A DNA stretch of 58,887 nucleotides from a virus: positions 1 to 58,887 of the IMG/VR virus record IMGVR_UViG_3300042900_000355. One strand, written 5' to 3'. Both the position numbers and the translations under genes were made by a program. The notes under the pieces were generated by a model. It did not search any database. It saw nothing but the letters and a program-made list of their open reading frames with translations, and had not been told where the DNA came from. Below, piece by piece: positions 7,284 to 15,535 of this stretch. Each line of letters begins with the position of its first letter. Position 1 is the stretch's first letter.

Positions 7284-8309
7284 TTACAAAGTAGGTTGGT
7301 TGTGTTGTGCTCGGAACCGTTCGGGCCATACTTCAGTCACTTGTTTTTGTTGCAACCGATCCGGCCAGTGACCATTGCCACACATATTTTTGCAAATCTC
7401 CATGGGGTTGGTTTCCCAACGATCACTCACTCGATGAAATAATTCAAGAGCATGATCAAGTCCGTTACTGCTGTGATATTGAGAAAAATCTCCTAGAACT
7501 TCTTCAATTTCTTTTTGCGTAGAAGGCATGGCAGGACCGTATGCATTTTCGTTGATAAAACAACATGGCATATAAAGTCCGTTGGCATTTAGAAACAGTT
7601 CATCAAATTGCTTGCCTATGCAATTGATTTTGACAGTTCCGGTGCCTTGATTTTCTTTCCAAGTTTTGGGTTGCTTGAGCCACTGAATTGGCCTGATAAG
7701 AGTTCGTTGACTGACTTTGACTCCGAATGAAAAAAATCCCATGCTCTTGGCCAATTTACGAGCCTTTAACACTTGATGTTCGTTGTGTTCAAACACAATC
7801 ATATCCCACACAGCCACTCCACCTGCATCAATGAATGCCTGAGCATTCTCCATGATCTTTTTCCACACAGTGCGCCTGCGATATATGTGATTGGTATCTT
7901 CAATGCCATCCAAACTAAAAGTCACTGCACTGCGTCGTTCCGGATTGTATTGAAAAAATTGTGCAAGCTCGCGCCACCATTCTTTATTTCTTGTACTGCC
8001 ATTGGTATGCAGTGCAAAGGTAACAGTGGGATTTACTTCTCTAAACCATCTGAGTATGTCAGTGCAATCTTTGGCCATGGTTGGTTCGCCATGTGTGCCT
8101 TCAAATTTAACATGCTTGGCTTGTTTTAACCATTCATGATCTATCAAAGTTTTTATCACATCCAAGGTCAATGTGTTTTGAGGCAGGTTGGGATTTTCTA
8201 CAATCCCAAGTTCAGGATCATCATCTAAATATCTAGAACACTGCGGACAGGCTGCGTTGCATGCGGTTGACAACTCAATGTTGAGTTTGGATGGCCATTT
8301 GTCGAACAT
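7284..8309 (-). CDS. Radical SAM protein with C-terminal cysteine cluster (SPASM/twitch-like)
   Basis: A 341-aa radical SAM enzyme. CNAACPQC at about residues 17-24 binds the SAM [4Fe-4S] cluster, FEGTHGEP replaces the usual GGEP strand, and HTNGS and FSLDG follow as in the TIM barrel. C-terminal cysteines (NCIGK, MPCCFIN, CKNMCGNGHW) look like an auxiliary cluster domain. Relatives modify peptides or carry out other C-H chemistry; the substrate is unknown. It resembles the plus-strand enzyme at 36664-37728, so the two may be paralogues. No precursor peptide was identified nearby. Confidence 0.85.
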   Translation of the reverse strand: MFDKWPSKLNIELSTACNAACPQCSRYLDDDPELGIVENPNLPQNTLTLDVIKTLIDHEWLKQAKHVKFEGTHGEPTMAKDCTDILRWFREVNPTVTFALHTNGSTRNKEWWRELAQFFQYNPERRSAVTFSLDGIEDTNHIYRRRTVWKKIMENAQAFIDAGGVAVWDMIVFEHNEHQVLKARKLAKSMGFFSFGVKVSQRTLIRPIQWLKQPKTWKENQGTGTVKINCIGKQFDELFLNANGLYMPCCFINENAYGPAMPSTQKEIEEVLGDFSQYHSSNGLDHALELFHRVSDRWETNPMEICKNMCGNGHWPDRLQQKQVTEVWPERFRAQHNQPTL

Positions 8310-8312
8310 ACG

Positions 8313-8600
8313 TTATGGATAAATTTTATCGCCAGCAGTTAATAACACTACTGAAAACTTTGTGGTCTGAAATTGTGTGTTGAGTTTGCGAGCTAGATTC
8401 TTGGCATGACCAGGATTGGAGAATGACACTTTTTTATATTTGGGTCCAGGATACTGGGTGAGCATGTTTGAAGTTTTTAAGTTGATTGGTTTGTTTTCGT
8501 AAAAAACTGCCCACACGCCTTCCGAGGCCAACACTTGCTCGGTCTTGTAAGTTTGTTTGTTGGTGATTTCAATTAGCACCTGTGGCTTGGGTCGTGACAT
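8313..8600 (-). CDS. Conserved hypothetical protein, 95 aa
   Basis: A small basic soluble protein (many Lys). No family function recognised. The ATG has GGAG upstream and a GATAAATA motif 17 bases upstream (8617-8624), suggesting late or middle transcription from here into the radical SAM gene. Confidence 0.72.
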   Translation of the reverse strand: MSRPKPQVLIEITNKQTYKTEQVLASEGVWAVFYENKPINLKTSNMLTQYPGPKYKKVSFSNPGHAKNLARKLNTQFQTTKFSVVLLTAGDKIYP

Positions 8601-8616
8601 AGATAAACTCCGTGTT

Positions 8617-8624
8617 TATTTATC
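8617..8624 (-). promoter_or_regulatory. NATAAATA late-promoter-like motif
   Basis: GATAAATA reads toward the ATG at 8600, 16 bases upstream, with GGAG between. It fits the T4-type late promoter core (TATAAATA) with one variable base. Confidence 0.5.
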
Positions 8625-8631
8625 CCAATAA

Positions 8632-8844
8632 CTATGCAGATTTAAAACTGCCACCTGACAAAACCACCTCAATTGGCTCATTTTGACTGGCCTGTTCTCG
8701 ACGTGATTGCTCCAACGCCAACAATAACTTGGTTATATCACCATGCAAGTCTTTGGCATCACGCAAGGACATGATAAGATCTTTTTGTCCACGGCTTTCT
8801 GCTGCCTTGATTGAGTCAATGAACCGATTGATGTGCAAACTCAT
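8632..8844 (-). CDS. Conserved small phage protein, 70 aa
   Basis: Helical, mixed-charge sequence (MSLHINRFIDSIKAAESRGQ; later LLLALEQSRR). It resembles a short family found in T4-like aquatic phages, with no known role. It overlaps the upstream gene as ATGA. Confidence 0.75.
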   Translation of the reverse strand: MSLHINRFIDSIKAAESRGQKDLIMSLRDAKDLHGDITKLLLALEQSRREQASQNEPIEVVLSGGSFKSA

Positions 8845-9440
8845 ATTTTATTCTCAAATAGCAGTTCTTTTATGTGTTCATCAATGCCCACGGTGATAGA
8901 AATTCTATCGCTAGTTTGCCCTTTGGTTCCGTGTACAATGTGAGTTGGAATAACAACCCATTGACCAACAGGAATTATTTCAACATGTACCAAATTTAAA
9001 TCAGTTCGAAGTCTCCAGTAACTCAATGACTTTCTTTTTTCGGGAATCAATGAGCATCCTTGTTCTTGTGCCCAGTAAGTCTCAACAGAAGTGCCGCCAG
9101 GATCAATAACATAATTCAAAGACCAGTTGTGTTGATAGTCTTGGTGCGGCCAAAGATCACCGCGAGTTGTCATTCCAACTTTAAGAGTTCGGTTATCAAG
9201 AAATGGTCCAATATTTTCTTTTGCCCACAGTTGATGTTGTTCTGGCAACACAACAAAATAGTGTTCGCCATAATTTTTTATTTCATTGCCTACCAATATG
9301 CTTTCTGCAGGAGATTGGCCAGCAGTAAAATCGTTTGAATCCAATGTATTATTATTATTTTGCATAATACGTACCGCAGATTCAATCAACTCGGCTGGCG
9401 GCGAAGGTAAATTTATTTTAGTAACAAATTGAAAAGTCAA
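8841..9440 (-). CDS. 2OG-Fe(II) oxygenase/aspartyl hydroxylase-like protein
   Basis: A double-stranded beta-helix candidate. WPHQDYQHNWSLNYVID supplies an HxD pair at about residues 99-101. IPTHIVHGTKGQTSDRISI supplies the distal His and the Arg that would bind 2-oxoglutarate. Phages of this type often encode such dioxygenases near sugar or nucleotide genes. The protein could hydroxylate a protein side chain or a base. It sits just downstream of MazG. The fold call rests on these motifs only. Confidence 0.6.
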   Translation of the reverse strand: MTFQFVTKINLPSPPAELIESAVRIMQNNNNTLDSNDFTAGQSPAESILVGNEIKNYGEHYFVVLPEQHQLWAKENIGPFLDNRTLKVGMTTRGDLWPHQDYQHNWSLNYVIDPGGTSVETYWAQEQGCSLIPEKRKSLSYWRLRTDLNLVHVEIIPVGQWVVIPTHIVHGTKGQTSDRISITVGIDEHIKELLFENKI

Positions 9441-9808
9441 CTTAACTTCCTAATATATGGTTTGAGATCGGGCGGTGTCCAACCTTGTGGTTTGAGTACC
9501 TTGCCATCTTCACGCTTGCGAACCTTGCCAGTATCTCGATCAATCTTGGCAAAGTTAGTTTTCATAACTTCTTTCCAAGCACCTTCGGCATCTGCGCCCA
9601 TACTGTGTAATGCACCAATAGTAACAACCAAAATGTCGATAAGTGCATCAACAGTTTCAACTTGGTCGTGTGCCGTGATTGCATCAGCCAATTCGTTGGC
9701 TTCTTCTTCAATCAATGTAACATACAAGTTAAATTGATCTTTGTTAAACTCGTTGACACTTTGGTCGCAGGCTCGCATAAATTTTTCTTGATCACGAAAG
9801 GGATTCAC
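9437..9808 (-). CDS. MazG-like nucleotide pyrophosphohydrolase
   Basis: All-alpha NTP pyrophosphatase: LIEEEANELADAI near residue 33 gives the ExxE half and DALIDILVVTIGALHS gives the ExxD-type half of the metal site. The end KVRKREDGKVLKPQGWTPPDL is typical of phage versions. The enzyme would hydrolyse (d)NTPs to monophosphates during replication. I chose the GTG at 9808 over an ATG 18 codons upstream because GGAG lies seven bases before it and the protein then begins VNPFRDQEKFM, as in relatives. It overlaps the upstream gene by 17 bases. Confidence 0.83.
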   Translation of the reverse strand: MNPFRDQEKFMRACDQSVNEFNKDQFNLYVTLIEEEANELADAITAHDQVETVDALIDILVVTIGALHSMGADAEGAWKEVMKTNFAKIDRDTGKVRKREDGKVLKPQGWTPPDLKPYIRKLS

Positions 9809-10238
9809 TGGCCAGCTCCTTGGTGTAAAATGGTCCTTGATACTTGTAACGATCAAGTGCAATCAGTTTAGGGTTGCGCACAATCTTCCATGAGCGATGT
9901 TGTTTTACTGTGTACCATCCGGCTGCGAACCATGACTTGGATTTCTCTTGTTTGGTAAACAGCGGCAACTTCAGTCTCACATTCCACAATCCATTGTAGG
10001 TCTTACACCCGGTTTCATAACCGTGAACTGAATCATTAGGTGGTGGGGTGACTGTTTCGGAAGGTTCAAACGTGATGTCAATCACTTCTCTAACCATGGG
10101 CATGGTCTTGTAATTGGATACTTGATTTTGTATTTTTACAACATAACCATCTGCACTGGCCTCAATGTTACCAATCTTTTGATTGTTTTGTTTGAGGATC
10201 CAGTATTGATTGTCAATTACTGGTTTTGCTACTATCAT
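9792..10238 (-). CDS. Conserved T4-like phage protein, 148 aa
   Basis: Begins MIVAKPVIDNQYWILKQNNQ and ends with SWKIVRNPKLIALDRYKYQ. I recall proteins of this pattern beside replication genes in aquatic T4-like phages. It overlaps the RNase H stop as ATGA. No enzymatic motif recognised. Confidence 0.78.
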   Translation of the reverse strand: MIVAKPVIDNQYWILKQNNQKIGNIEASADGYVVKIQNQVSNYKTMPMVREVIDITFEPSETVTPPPNDSVHGYETGCKTYNGLWNVRLKLPLFTKQEKSKSWFAAGWYTVKQHRSWKIVRNPKLIALDRYKYQGPFYTKELASESLS

Positions 10239-11272
10239 TTTAACACTCCTTGATATGTTTGATTCAGCCAGCGACCAATTGGCTCTGCTTGGTCACTCAG
10301 CTTGGTGAGTTCATACTTGCCACAGAATTTAAGAAAGTGTGCGCCCACCATGCCCGTGTCTTTGTTGCTGACTTGTTCACTGATCACAGCATCCACAGTA
10401 TCTTTTACTTCTTGTGGTTGTGCAGTGAGGTCAATCAGTGTGACATTACGTTCGTAGTCGTCAAGCACCTTGTGTTCTTTTTCTTCGTGGTCAGTCCAAC
10501 GTTGCAACATGAGATTGTTCCAATTGTAGCCTTTTTTGTTGCGATCTTCAAATGCTTCTGTAATGCCCACACGATTCTTTGTGCCTTTAACTGGTGCACC
10601 AGGGTATGCCGAGAACACATTGTCGCCGGGATCACCGCGTACACATTTCAAGAATAGCACCCATTTCTGATAGTCAGTTGGAGCCACAAAGCTACGATCG
10701 GCTTTGCCTACTTTGATCTTTGAATTGCTTTCGATTGTGAAACTCAATTGGTTGCCTTTGGCATCAGTTACGCCATCAACACTGAACAGGTGATCGTTTA
10801 TGCCATTGTACAGTTGCACATTTGGTGCAACCAACTGAACGAAATCTGAATCACTGCTGACAATAATATGTTCATCTTGGGGGTGTAGTGCAATCCAGCG
10901 GCCTATGATATCGTCCGCTTCTGCTGTTGCGCAACGAATCACGCTACAATTTGTTTTCTCAGACAAGTATTTAGTCAGTTCATCATAGGTTTCCCAAAAC
11001 AACTTGTCCTCTTCTGCTTCAGTTTCACTCATGGCACCGCGGGCCACAGCACGGTTAGCTTTGTAAGGTTTGTAGTGGTCTTTGCGCCAGCTACGACCCT
11101 CTAGTGCGAAAACCACATGGTCTACACCAAAACGTCTAGCTACTTTATTAGCACTCATCATGGTCAAGTGCAGTGCAAAGCCTAATTTAGTCCATGTGTC
11201 GCTGGCCCTGTGCGCCGAATGGCGGGCACGGAAGAACATGTTGGCAGTATCAATCAGTAGATATTTCATCAA
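10235..11272 (-). CDS. 5'-3' exonuclease / RNase H (FEN family)
   Basis: A FEN-type nuclease of 345 aa, related to T4 RNase H and T5/T7 exonucleases, which removes RNA primers and flaps. The acidic metal ligands are visible: LLIDTANMFFRAR at the start, EAEEDKLFWETY, then TAEADDIIGRW (E-ADD) and VSSDSDFVQL (DSD). CVRGDPGDNV marks the DNA-binding helix-turn. The start may be the first or second Met. It overlaps the SGNH gene by 23 bases and the downstream gene as ATGA. Confidence 0.88.
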   Translation of the reverse strand: MMKYLLIDTANMFFRARHSAHRASDTWTKLGFALHLTMMSANKVARRFGVDHVVFALEGRSWRKDHYKPYKANRAVARGAMSETEAEEDKLFWETYDELTKYLSEKTNCSVIRCATAEADDIIGRWIALHPQDEHIIVSSDSDFVQLVAPNVQLYNGINDHLFSVDGVTDAKGNQLSFTIESNSKIKVGKADRSFVAPTDYQKWVLFLKCVRGDPGDNVFSAYPGAPVKGTKNRVGITEAFEDRNKKGYNWNNLMLQRWTDHEEKEHKVLDDYERNVTLIDLTAQPQEVKDTVDAVISEQVSNKDTGMVGAHFLKFCGKYELTKLSDQAEPIGRWLNQTYQGVLK

Positions 11273-11978
11273 AGCGGTCCAGAAGTTTGTGTTGCTTTAA
11301 GTATTGTAACACATATTCCGACCAAAATCTATGGCCATCGGCTCCAAAGTGATAACTTTTGGGATTCACATGTTCGAATCCGTTGTTTTTTAGTATGGCA
11401 TTCCAACTGTGGTCTCTTGAGTAAGGTTGGATGTAGTGATTTTGCCAATCTCTTTGATTTGGCATATCACTAAACGTGCTGTTACCGCTGTAGAAAAGAT
11501 GCCGCACATTAAGGTCTTTTAGACGACAATGCAGGTGCCAGATTTTATTGTGCCACTCATCTGTTTTTTGATTCCAATTCACATCCAAAATATACTGACG
11601 ATATCTAGCTTCAAGTTCTGGCGGCACCATGTCTACACCACTGGCATTTACTTGATAGTGCTTGCCTTCGAACACCCATTCTTCTCGTTCCCATGTGGTC
11701 CATTGAATCACCATCACAGTATCATACAAGCGACTATAATTGTTGTGAATCCAATCTGTAGTAGTGCGCAGTATACGATCATTGCTGGCTGCTGTTTCGG
11801 CATCACAGTAAAATTCAGTGTTGAGCAATCGACTCAAATTCTTGCCCCAGCTGGCTTCCAAGTTGATGGGATGTGGGCGGCGGTCAATGCCGTATCGGCC
11901 ATCATCCACAGCAAACGCATCAGGAACCACAGCTTCAGCAGCCGCTGTATGGCTGCAACCATTCACATACAATATCAT
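11250..11978 (-). CDS. SGNH/GDSL hydrolase-like protein, 242 aa
   Basis: An SGNH-fold candidate. Block I is NGCSHT (the catalytic Ser in GCSH), TAASNDRI fits block III with the Asn, and HFGADGHRFW near the end gives the Asp-x-x-His pair. Such phage proteins may deacylate or deacetylate host surface polymers, but none is characterised. A second, diverged SGNH-like protein is at 39657-40466. Confidence 0.68.
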   Translation of the reverse strand: MILYVNGCSHTAAAEAVVPDAFAVDDGRYGIDRRPHPINLEASWGKNLSRLLNTEFYCDAETAASNDRILRTTTDWIHNNYSRLYDTVMVIQWTTWEREEWVFEGKHYQVNASGVDMVPPELEARYRQYILDVNWNQKTDEWHNKIWHLHCRLKDLNVRHLFYSGNSTFSDMPNQRDWQNHYIQPYSRDHSWNAILKNNGFEHVNPKSYHFGADGHRFWSEYVLQYLKQHKLLDRFDEISTD

Positions 11979-12451
11979 CGTTGTAGCAGTACTTTTTCTG
12001 TTTCGGCAGCCACCACACGCTTGCGCAGGCTTGAACTTGAGAATGAATGATCTCTGCTGTTAAACACATGCTCAATGTGTTGTCCGGTACCTTCATTGCG
12101 ACCAGTAAAGTTGGTATCTTCATATTCTCGACCAAGTATGCGTACATCGATTGGCAAGGTTAGTATCAAGTCAATTAGATCTTGTTCGGTAGTGTACACA
12201 ACAATTTCGTCTACAAATCTACATGCACTCAATTGTATCTGGCGTTCCACAATGCTTTGCACAGGGGGATTTTTAATTCCCGGTCGGTCAATGCTGGCAT
12301 CTGTTTGCAGGCCTGCAATTAGATAATCGCAATGATTCTTTGCTTCGGCCAACATGGCAATGTGTCCTGCATGTAGCATGTCAAATTGACTAAAAGTAAT
12401 GCCAATTTTTTTACCTTCGGCTTTGAGGTCTTTAATGTGATTGAATATCAT
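11975..12451 (-). CDS. Cytidylyltransferase-like nucleotidyltransferase
   Basis: Nucleotidyltransferase of the TagD/RfaE C-terminal group, 158 aa. FSQFDMLHAGHIAMLAEAK contains the HxGH active site. Downstream come ERQIQL and the terminal SFSSSSLRKRV (the SSSxxR strand). The family joins a nucleotide to a phosphorylated small molecule, for example glycerol-phosphate or heptose-phosphate activation. Coupled as ATGA on both sides. The true substrate is unknown. Confidence 0.8.
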   Translation of the reverse strand: MIFNHIKDLKAEGKKIGITFSQFDMLHAGHIAMLAEAKNHCDYLIAGLQTDASIDRPGIKNPPVQSIVERQIQLSACRFVDEIVVYTTEQDLIDLILTLPIDVRILGREYEDTNFTGRNEGTGQHIEHVFNSRDHSFSSSSLRKRVVAAETEKVLLQR

Positions 12452-12843
12452 CCTATTTCACTCCGTCCGTCTCCGAGATCACGTTTTTGCACATACATGC
12501 CGGAGTTTTTAATTGCTTGTTCTTGTTCCCATGTTTCCATCACAACATGTCGGCACACATTTTGAAACCACCGATCCACAATCTCACCGTCACTGTCAGC
12601 AGGTTTCAGCATATAGCCGGCCTTGACCAAGCGAGCCACAAAAATCTCATTCCAGTCTAGTTCAAATGCACCTTGATGCAGGTTGTTGGGATCCACATCC
12701 ATACTAAGCACAGCCACATAAGGCTCGCCCTTTTCGGTAGCAAGTTGCTTTTCAGTTTTAGGTGGTGGTTCCACAACTTTGGCCTTGGTAACTTTTTCTA
12801 CCACGGGTGATTTCTTTTGAGATTTTTTAAACCAATCAAACAT
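12448..12843 (-). CDS. Conserved hypothetical phage protein, 131 aa
   Basis: A Lys-rich N-terminal tail (MFDWFKKSQKKS, then a Pro/Lys linker) is followed by a compact domain with SMDVDPNNLHQGAFELDWN and QNVCRHVVMETWEQE. I recall this organisation from T4-like aquatic phages, without a known function. It overlaps DUF2061 by 8 bases. Confidence 0.75.
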   Translation of the reverse strand: MFDWFKKSQKKSPVVEKVTKAKVVEPPPKTEKQLATEKGEPYVAVLSMDVDPNNLHQGAFELDWNEIFVARLVKAGYMLKPADSDGEIVDRWFQNVCRHVVMETWEQEQAIKNSGMYVQKRDLGDGRSEIG

Positions 12844-13045
12844 CAGTTCTGCCCCATTTAATTTTCAACCAGATACGTTCGTGTATGTAATAATCAACAC
12901 TCAACAAAATGTGTAATGCAGTAGCAAACCCTGCTGAATTTCCTAAATTACCTGTGAACATGTAAGTCCAAAAGATTGTAAACAACCAAGCAGTCAATCT
13001 ATAGGTAAGCATCCTTACCACTGTGCGTTTTTTTGTTTCAGACAT
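12836..13045 (-). CDS. DUF2061 membrane protein
   Basis: 69 aa with the DUF2061 pattern: a KRTVVRMLTYRLTAW start, two hydrophobic segments (about residues 15-30 and 36-50) and the YYIHERIWLKIKWG signature. It is an inner-membrane protein of unknown role, common in aquatic phages. The start lies directly after the QueE stop. Confidence 0.88.
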   Translation of the reverse strand: MSETKKRTVVRMLTYRLTAWLFTIFWTYMFTGNLGNSAGFATALHILLSVDYYIHERIWLKIKWGRTDV

Positions 13046-13918
13046 TTATTTGCCCCAGCCATTGCCCCAGAGATCCACATGCAATCTTGGGCTATAATTA
13101 TAACCACGAGCCAGTGCCCAGTCTGCCACATTCACTCGGTTGCGTTCGTATGGAGTGACCACACCGCCTTGTGGCATCACATAGGTAACACCACGGAAAC
13201 CTGCTTCACGATATGCAGCCACAGCACGATCAACTTCTTCAAAGTGTGCCAGTGTTTCTACCACAAATTTTAAATATACTGTGCCATGCATTTGATAGTC
13301 TGCCACAATCTCGGGCTTGATAGCATCCGACCACGATTCACCTGATGCTGACAGCTTGGGACTTACTGAAAAAGTAATTTCTCGTGTGGGCACGGCCCCT
13401 AGTGCAGGGCGTCGCCACTCGTGCAAAAATGTTCGAAATGCTGGCTGTAACTTTTGAGTGCCATTGGTTTCAAATGTGATGTTCTTCAAATCACCCATGG
13501 CAGATTGACTCAGCAGTTCTTCATAGCCACGCTGCCAACCCAACAGCGGTTCACCACCTGTGATCACAAGATGCACATCATTGCCGTTGTCTTGTTGCCA
13601 GTGATGATTGGGTGTAAGAACCAACATCTTTTCAATCAGTTCATCATGTGTGAGTGTGTGACTTAGTTCCTTAAATGCAGGATGCCATGAAGCGTAGCTG
13701 TCACATCCGGTGTTCACAAGCGGCAGTTCAAGAAAATCCTTGTACAGGTGTATGTTCTTTGCCACTTCGTCTGCTTCAGTAGACTGCACGCCTGGAGCGC
13801 AGCCAAAGCCCGAACAAGTGAAGTTGCATCCGTATGTGCGTAAGAACACACTAGGAACACCAACAAAGCGTCCTTCGCCCTGTGCAGAATAAAATAACTC
13901 ACTAACTTTTAATTTCAT
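13046..13918 (-). CDS. queE: 7-carboxy-7-deazaguanine synthase QueE
   Basis: Radical SAM enzyme converting 6-carboxytetrahydropterin to 7-carboxy-7-deazaguanine, the ring-contraction step of 7-deazaguanine synthesis. SELFYSAQGEGRFVG at the start is the QueE signature, VFLRTYGCNFTC gives Cys31 and Cys35, and LVITGGEPLLG gives the SAM-binding GGEP. Family members have CxxxCxxCDSxxTW; here the CDSxxxW piece occurs at residue 72 (CDSYASW), after a roughly 36-residue insertion, so the third cluster Cys is probably Cys72. At 290 aa it is longer than usual (about 210-240). It works with FolE and QueD in this window and presumably feeds DpdA. Confidence 0.88.
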   Translation of the reverse strand: MKLKVSELFYSAQGEGRFVGVPSVFLRTYGCNFTCSGFGCAPGVQSTEADEVAKNIHLYKDFLELPLVNTGCDSYASWHPAFKELSHTLTHDELIEKMLVLTPNHHWQQDNGNDVHLVITGGEPLLGWQRGYEELLSQSAMGDLKNITFETNGTQKLQPAFRTFLHEWRRPALGAVPTREITFSVSPKLSASGESWSDAIKPEIVADYQMHGTVYLKFVVETLAHFEEVDRAVAAYREAGFRGVTYVMPQGGVVTPYERNRVNVADWALARGYNYSPRLHVDLWGNGWGK

Positions 13919-14688
13919 ATTTTTGTTGCTTTAACCAGTAGATGCCAACCCAAGTATTCGCGAACTGCTTGACGCATTTCTTCGCTCATTGCCGCAAACC
14001 AAGGTTCCAGTTCATAGATACCTTGCTTGTACTTAGGTACATTATACATGAAACAATGCGCTTGTCTAATGCGTCCGATATGGAATTTGCCCTCTAGCAA
14101 CTGATAGACTTCTTCTTTTGTGTAGGCTTTGGCATACGGACATCCGGCTTGTGCTTCGTATTGGTCCAGACCTTTTTGGATCATGGCATACTTCCAACTG
14201 TCACGAGCATACACTAGCATTTTGAACTCGCCACCGTCTACAGTCAAACTGTGTATGTTTTCAATCACACGATCAATGTCTGGGTAGTGATGCAACACAC
14301 CACAACTGTAAACCAAATCAAATTTGCCCAGGTGTGCAAGGTCATCGTCGCCACTGCCTTGAATGAACTGACCTTCTAGTCCCAACACTTCAAATCGTTT
14401 CCGGGCCAATGCAATGCTTTCACTGCTGAGATCAATGCCAACATATTCAGCACCATGCTTGGCAAATTCGGCTGCATCGGCACCAATGCCACATCCAATT
14501 TCCAACACACGTTTGCCAGCATACAAATGAAACTGTGCTAGATCTTTGAGATGTGGTTCAACAAAGTAGCGTTTTTCGCTATTCTCGTTAAAAAATTGTT
14601 CAGTACCAACTTCACTGGCGCTGTGGTTGATGTTACAGGGCTGGCGATCCCAGTACTGCACAATCTTGTCTATTAGTTCATTACTCAA
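13915..14688 (-). CDS. Class I SAM-dependent methyltransferase
   Basis: 257 aa. VLEIGCGIGADA (motif I, about residues 61-72), VGIDLSSES (motif II), DLVYSCGVLHHYPD (motif IV) and the following GGEF define a Rossmann methyltransferase of the UbiE/MT-11 type. The C-terminal part is unrecognised. It is coupled to QueE (ATGA) and to the upstream glycosyltransferase (8-base overlap), so it could modify a sugar, a lipid or a base. No substrate evidence. Confidence 0.83.
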   Translation of the reverse strand: MSNELIDKIVQYWDRQPCNINHSASEVGTEQFFNENSEKRYFVEPHLKDLAQFHLYAGKRVLEIGCGIGADAAEFAKHGAEYVGIDLSSESIALARKRFEVLGLEGQFIQGSGDDDLAHLGKFDLVYSCGVLHHYPDIDRVIENIHSLTVDGGEFKMLVYARDSWKYAMIQKGLDQYEAQAGCPYAKAYTKEEVYQLLEGKFHIGRIRQAHCFMYNVPKYKQGIYELEPWFAAMSEEMRQAVREYLGWHLLVKATKI

Positions 14689-15535
14689 AGGGACTGTCCT
14701 TCCATTGTCTTAATCGTTTGTGTGGATCTTGCAGGACCATTCTAGACCAGATGTTTGGATTTTTACCTGTCATTGAATCTCTAAACCACGTGGTATCGCG
14801 GCCCATGCTGTCAAGATAGTCTGCAATTTTTTCAGTTTCTTCAACCCTGCGTTTGCGCCAGGTAATGTGATTGAAATCTCTAGGATCATTGCCGGGCATG
14901 TTTTCCAACATGATACGTTCTTTGAATGTTTCATCCAAGTTCTCGCCAGTAAGATCATAGCGTTCATGGTGTACCATTACAGGAATTGTTTTCACAATAT
15001 CCAACATCCAAGCCACTTGGCTGGTCCAGGCATCGTTGATTTGATGCGGACTCAAATGGCCAGTAATTTCCACCCACTTCTTTGGCAGGATAGGAAAGAT
15101 AGCATAAGGATGTTCGTGATTGGTTTCGGCACGGAGCAAATTGAATTCTTGCCCGTTGTCTCGAATCACCTGATCCCAATCCTGTGTTTTCATCACAGCA
15201 TCGTCATTCCAAAAGAACAACCAAGAACCTTGACTGTGCTTGGCCAACTCATTGAGGTACTCGTTTAGTCGCATGTACCCTAATCTTTCAAACTGTATGG
15301 CGCTGTATTCTACACCAAGGTCATCAAGATAAGGTTGTACAACATCCACAAAGTGTTTGATGTTCTCAGTATCATCATTGTCAAATGCCAACATCACTTC
15401 TATTCGACTGGGGTCTTTGGCCCGGTCAAGTAGAGTGCGTAGGCATTGTTCTAGTGGTTTTGGTCTGCCACGAGTGGGCAATAAAATACTGATGTCGATG
15501 GGGTGGTCAGGGGGTAATAAGTTCTCTGTTGTCAT
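14681..15535 (-). CDS. Glycosyltransferase family 2-like protein
   Basis: GT-A fold, 284 aa: ISILLPTRGRPKPLEQCL is the GT2 N-terminal strand, VMLAFDNDD binds nucleotide, and SWLFFWNDDAV carries the DxD-like acidic motif. The C-terminal region is acceptor-type and unrecognised. It overlaps the B12-radical SAM gene by 29 bases, forming one operon with the methyltransferase and QueE. Confidence 0.78.
   Translation of the reverse strand: MTTENLLPPDHPIDISILLPTRGRPKPLEQCLRTLLDRAKDPSRIEVMLAFDNDDTENIKHFVDVVQPYLDDLGVEYSAIQFERLGYMRLNEYLNELAKHSQGSWLFFWNDDAVMKTQDWDQVIRDNGQEFNLLRAETNHEHPYAIFPILPKKWVEITGHLSPHQINDAWTSQVAWMLDIVKTIPVMVHHERYDLTGENLDETFKERIMLENMPGNDPRDFNHITWRKRRVEETEKIADYLDSMGRDTTWFRDSMTGKNPNIWSRMVLQDPHKRLRQWKDSPFE

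Noticed and set aside
7284-8309. RiPP cluster around the radical SAM genes
   Set aside because: No Cys/Gly-rich precursor peptide, leader-binding domain or transporter lies nearby.
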